7,253 bases of DNA from CAZOOA01 sp964581355 (GTDB taxonomy: Bacteria > Bacillota > Dethiobacteria > DTU022 > UBA8154): the NCBI GenBank assembly GCA_964581355.1, contig CAZOOA010000098.1, positions 1 to 7,253 of the forward strand, written 5' to 3'. Made by a program: the position numbers and the translations under genes. How positions within the stretch are numbered: position 1 is the stretch's first letter; each line of letters begins with the position of its first letter. The notes beneath the pieces are model-generated. The model did not search any database, had not been told where the DNA came from, and was given only the letters and a program-made list of their open reading frames with translations. Positions 6,108 through 7,253 of this stretch are shown here, in pieces.

Positions 6108-6324
6108 ATGGATCTCTGCCTGTTAGGCTCTTACTTTTCTGTTCTTGCGCAAAAAGGAAAAATTATATGGTTCAGCACAGCCACACTGAAAAACTAAATG
6201 GTTCTGGCTTGTCCAGGGCAGGAAGATTTTTTGCTTAAATCACATGCACATGATTTGCCCTGCATCGGGCAGGCTTCCCAGAGCTCTTAATTTGTCCTGG
6301 TCCAGGAAGTTGGGGATTTAGCGG
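6108..6324. other. Intergenic region with several dyads, no gene seen
   Basis: No supported gene, T-box or known riboswitch motif was found. It holds small inverted repeats: TTGCGCAA (an 8-bp palindrome near 6146); AAATCA (6237-6242) with TGATTT (6251-6256); CAGGGCA (6214-6220) with TGCCCTG (6256-6262) nested around it; GCCC/GGGC (6257-6270); and TCCTGG-T-CCAGGA (6295-6307), which ends 17 bases before the hisG -35 box. The last is best placed to be an operator, but no regulator can be named. Confidence 0.5.
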
Positions 6325-6353
6325 TTGTTTTCCAAAATATGTGCTGGTATAAT
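6325..6353 (+). promoter_or_regulatory. Extended -10 promoter of hisG
   Basis: A -35 TTGTTT (6325-6330), a spacer of 17 bases, and a perfect -10 TATAAT (6348-6353) preceded by TGG (6345-6347), an extended -10. Transcription would start near 6360, leaving a leader of roughly 40 bases, too short for a T-box or a typical attenuator. Confidence 0.8.
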
Positions 6354-6402
6354 GGGAAAGGTTAAAGGATAACAAAACAGTTACAGGGAGATGGAAAGAC
6401 AG

Positions 6403-7253
6403 ATGGAAAAGCTCAAATTAGGGTTGCCGGCCGGGAGCCTGCAGAAATCAACCATGGAAATGTTTAAGAAAGCCGGTTTCAATATTTATGTCAATGAGCG
6501 CTCATACTTTCCCTATATTGACGACGAAGAGATCGACTGTACCCTAATCCGGGCCCAGGAGATTCCCCGTTATGTCCAGGAAAAGGTTCTTGATGCGGGA
6601 ATTTCCGGGAAAGACTGGATTACGGAGACAAAAGCCGATGTGCTGGAAATAGAGGAGTTGATCTACTCCAGGCAGGGTCTTCGCCCCATCAAGCTGGTGC
6701 TGGCCGTTCCCAATGATTCTCCCATTAAGAGCGTCCAGGATCTCCAGGGCAAAAAGATTGCCACGGAACTGGTGGAGGTAACCCGGCAGTTTTTGGAGAA
6801 TAATAATGTCCAGGCCAACGTGGAGTTTTCCTGGGGGGCAACGGAAGTCAAACCTCCAACCCTGGTGGATGCCATTGCAGAGCTTACGGAAACTGGGCGC
6901 TCCCTCAAGGCCAACAACCTGCGAATCATCGAAACGATCCTGGAGTCCACCCCGCGTTTTATCGTCAATAAGGATAGCTGGGAAGTGGGCTGGAAAAGAG
7001 ATAAGATCGAGCAGATTTGCACCCTGGTAAAAGGTGCGCTCATGGCCGAGGAGAAAGTATGCCTGAAAATGAATGTCAGCCGGGAAAACCTGGACAATGT
7101 CCTGGCCCTGCTGCCGGCGCTGAGGCGGCCGACTATCTCCAACCTGCACGAAGATGACTGGGTAGCTGTAGAGACAGTAACCGATGAAAGAACGGTGCGC
7201 GATTTGATTTACAAGCTGAAAGAAGCCGGCGCCGAAGGAATTATTGAGTTTAC
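6403..7253 (+). CDS. hisG: ATP phosphoribosyltransferase, long form (HisG-L), 3' end cut by window
   Basis: First committed enzyme of histidine biosynthesis, joining ATP and PRPP to form phosphoribosyl-ATP in the cytoplasm. The window contains 283 codons with no stop. Visible features are the N-terminal LGLPAGSL (6-13), GISGKDW (66-72), TELVEVTRQF (121-130), and the PRPP-binding region DAIAELTETGRSLKANNL (156-173). From about residue 212 an ACT-like C-terminal domain follows, typical of the long form, which binds histidine for feedback inhibition and needs no HisZ partner. Long HisG is usually near 290 residues and the window ends at GIIEF, close to the normal C-terminus, so only a few codons should be missing. 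Start choice: ATG 6403 has GGGAG (6386-6390) twelve bases upstream; ATG 6391 is in frame but has no spacing; a stop at 6370 excludes longer forms. Its own promoter suggests a his operon continuing beyond the window. Confidence 0.95.
   Translation, partial: MEKLKLGLPAGSLQKSTMEMFKKAGFNIYVNERSYFPYIDDEEIDCTLIRAQEIPRYVQEKVLDAGISGKDWITETKADVLEIEELIYSRQGLRPIKLVLAVPNDSPIKSVQDLQGKKIATELVEVTRQFLENNNVQANVEFSWGATEVKPPTLVDAIAELTETGRSLKANNLRIIETILESTPRFIVNKDSWEVGWKRDKIEQICTLVKGALMAEEKVCLKMNVSRENLDNVLALLPALRRPTISNLHEDDWVAVETVTDERTVRDLIYKLKEAGAEGIIEF

Noticed and set aside
6544..7149. Two overlapping minus-strand ORFs opposite hisG
   Set aside because: They are antisense to a clear hisG and have no homology or ribosome binding sites.

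Overview
The window looks like chromosomal DNA from a Gram-positive anaerobe of the Clostridia (Firmicutes). The evidence is a T-box leader RNA with a canonical antiterminator motif, strong AAGGAGG-type ribosome binding sites, sigma-A type promoters, a clostridial-style lipoprotein signal, and protein families common there (TrmI, TrpB2, long-form HisG). The genus cannot be fixed from the sequence alone. A run of 100 Ns (3724-3823) marks a scaffold gap, so the two halves are joined by assembly and not by continuous sequence.

Left half (1-3723). A tRNA m1A methyltransferase gene (trmI, about 180-986) ends at a likely intrinsic terminator. A 207-base intergenic region follows, with a possible short leader ORF running into a terminator-like hairpin (1142-1176). 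Next come an AT-rich gene for a small DUF4870-type membrane protein (1194-1595) and a long lipoprotein gene (1702-3696). The lipoprotein has two InlB-B-like repeats followed by a large unrecognised beta-rich region. A terminator-like hairpin abuts the gap.

Centre (3824-4577). Right of the gap, the minus strand carries a good promoter, an essentially perfect Shine-Dalgarno, a 16-residue ORF and a 10-bp perfect hairpin cut off by the gap. This may be the edge of a repeat or mobile element, or of a leader-controlled gene. Divergently, a plus-strand promoter drives a T-box leader whose specifier reads UGG (Trp) and whose UGGC bulge matches a G73 discriminator, as in bacterial tRNA-Trp. Between the T-box terminator and the next gene lie three 12-bp tandem repeats inside a possible 42-codon ORF.

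Right half (4578-7253). The T-box controls a stand-alone tryptophan synthase beta-like gene (trpB2, 4578-5945). The inferred logic is that uncharged tRNA-Trp lets transcription into a gene that makes tryptophan from indole. A terminator follows, then a region rich in small dyads but with no gene seen, an extended -10 promoter, and long-form hisG (6403 to the window end). HisG is the first enzyme of histidine biosynthesis and is probably only a few codons short of complete. No tRNA, rRNA, CRISPR array or intact transposase was seen.
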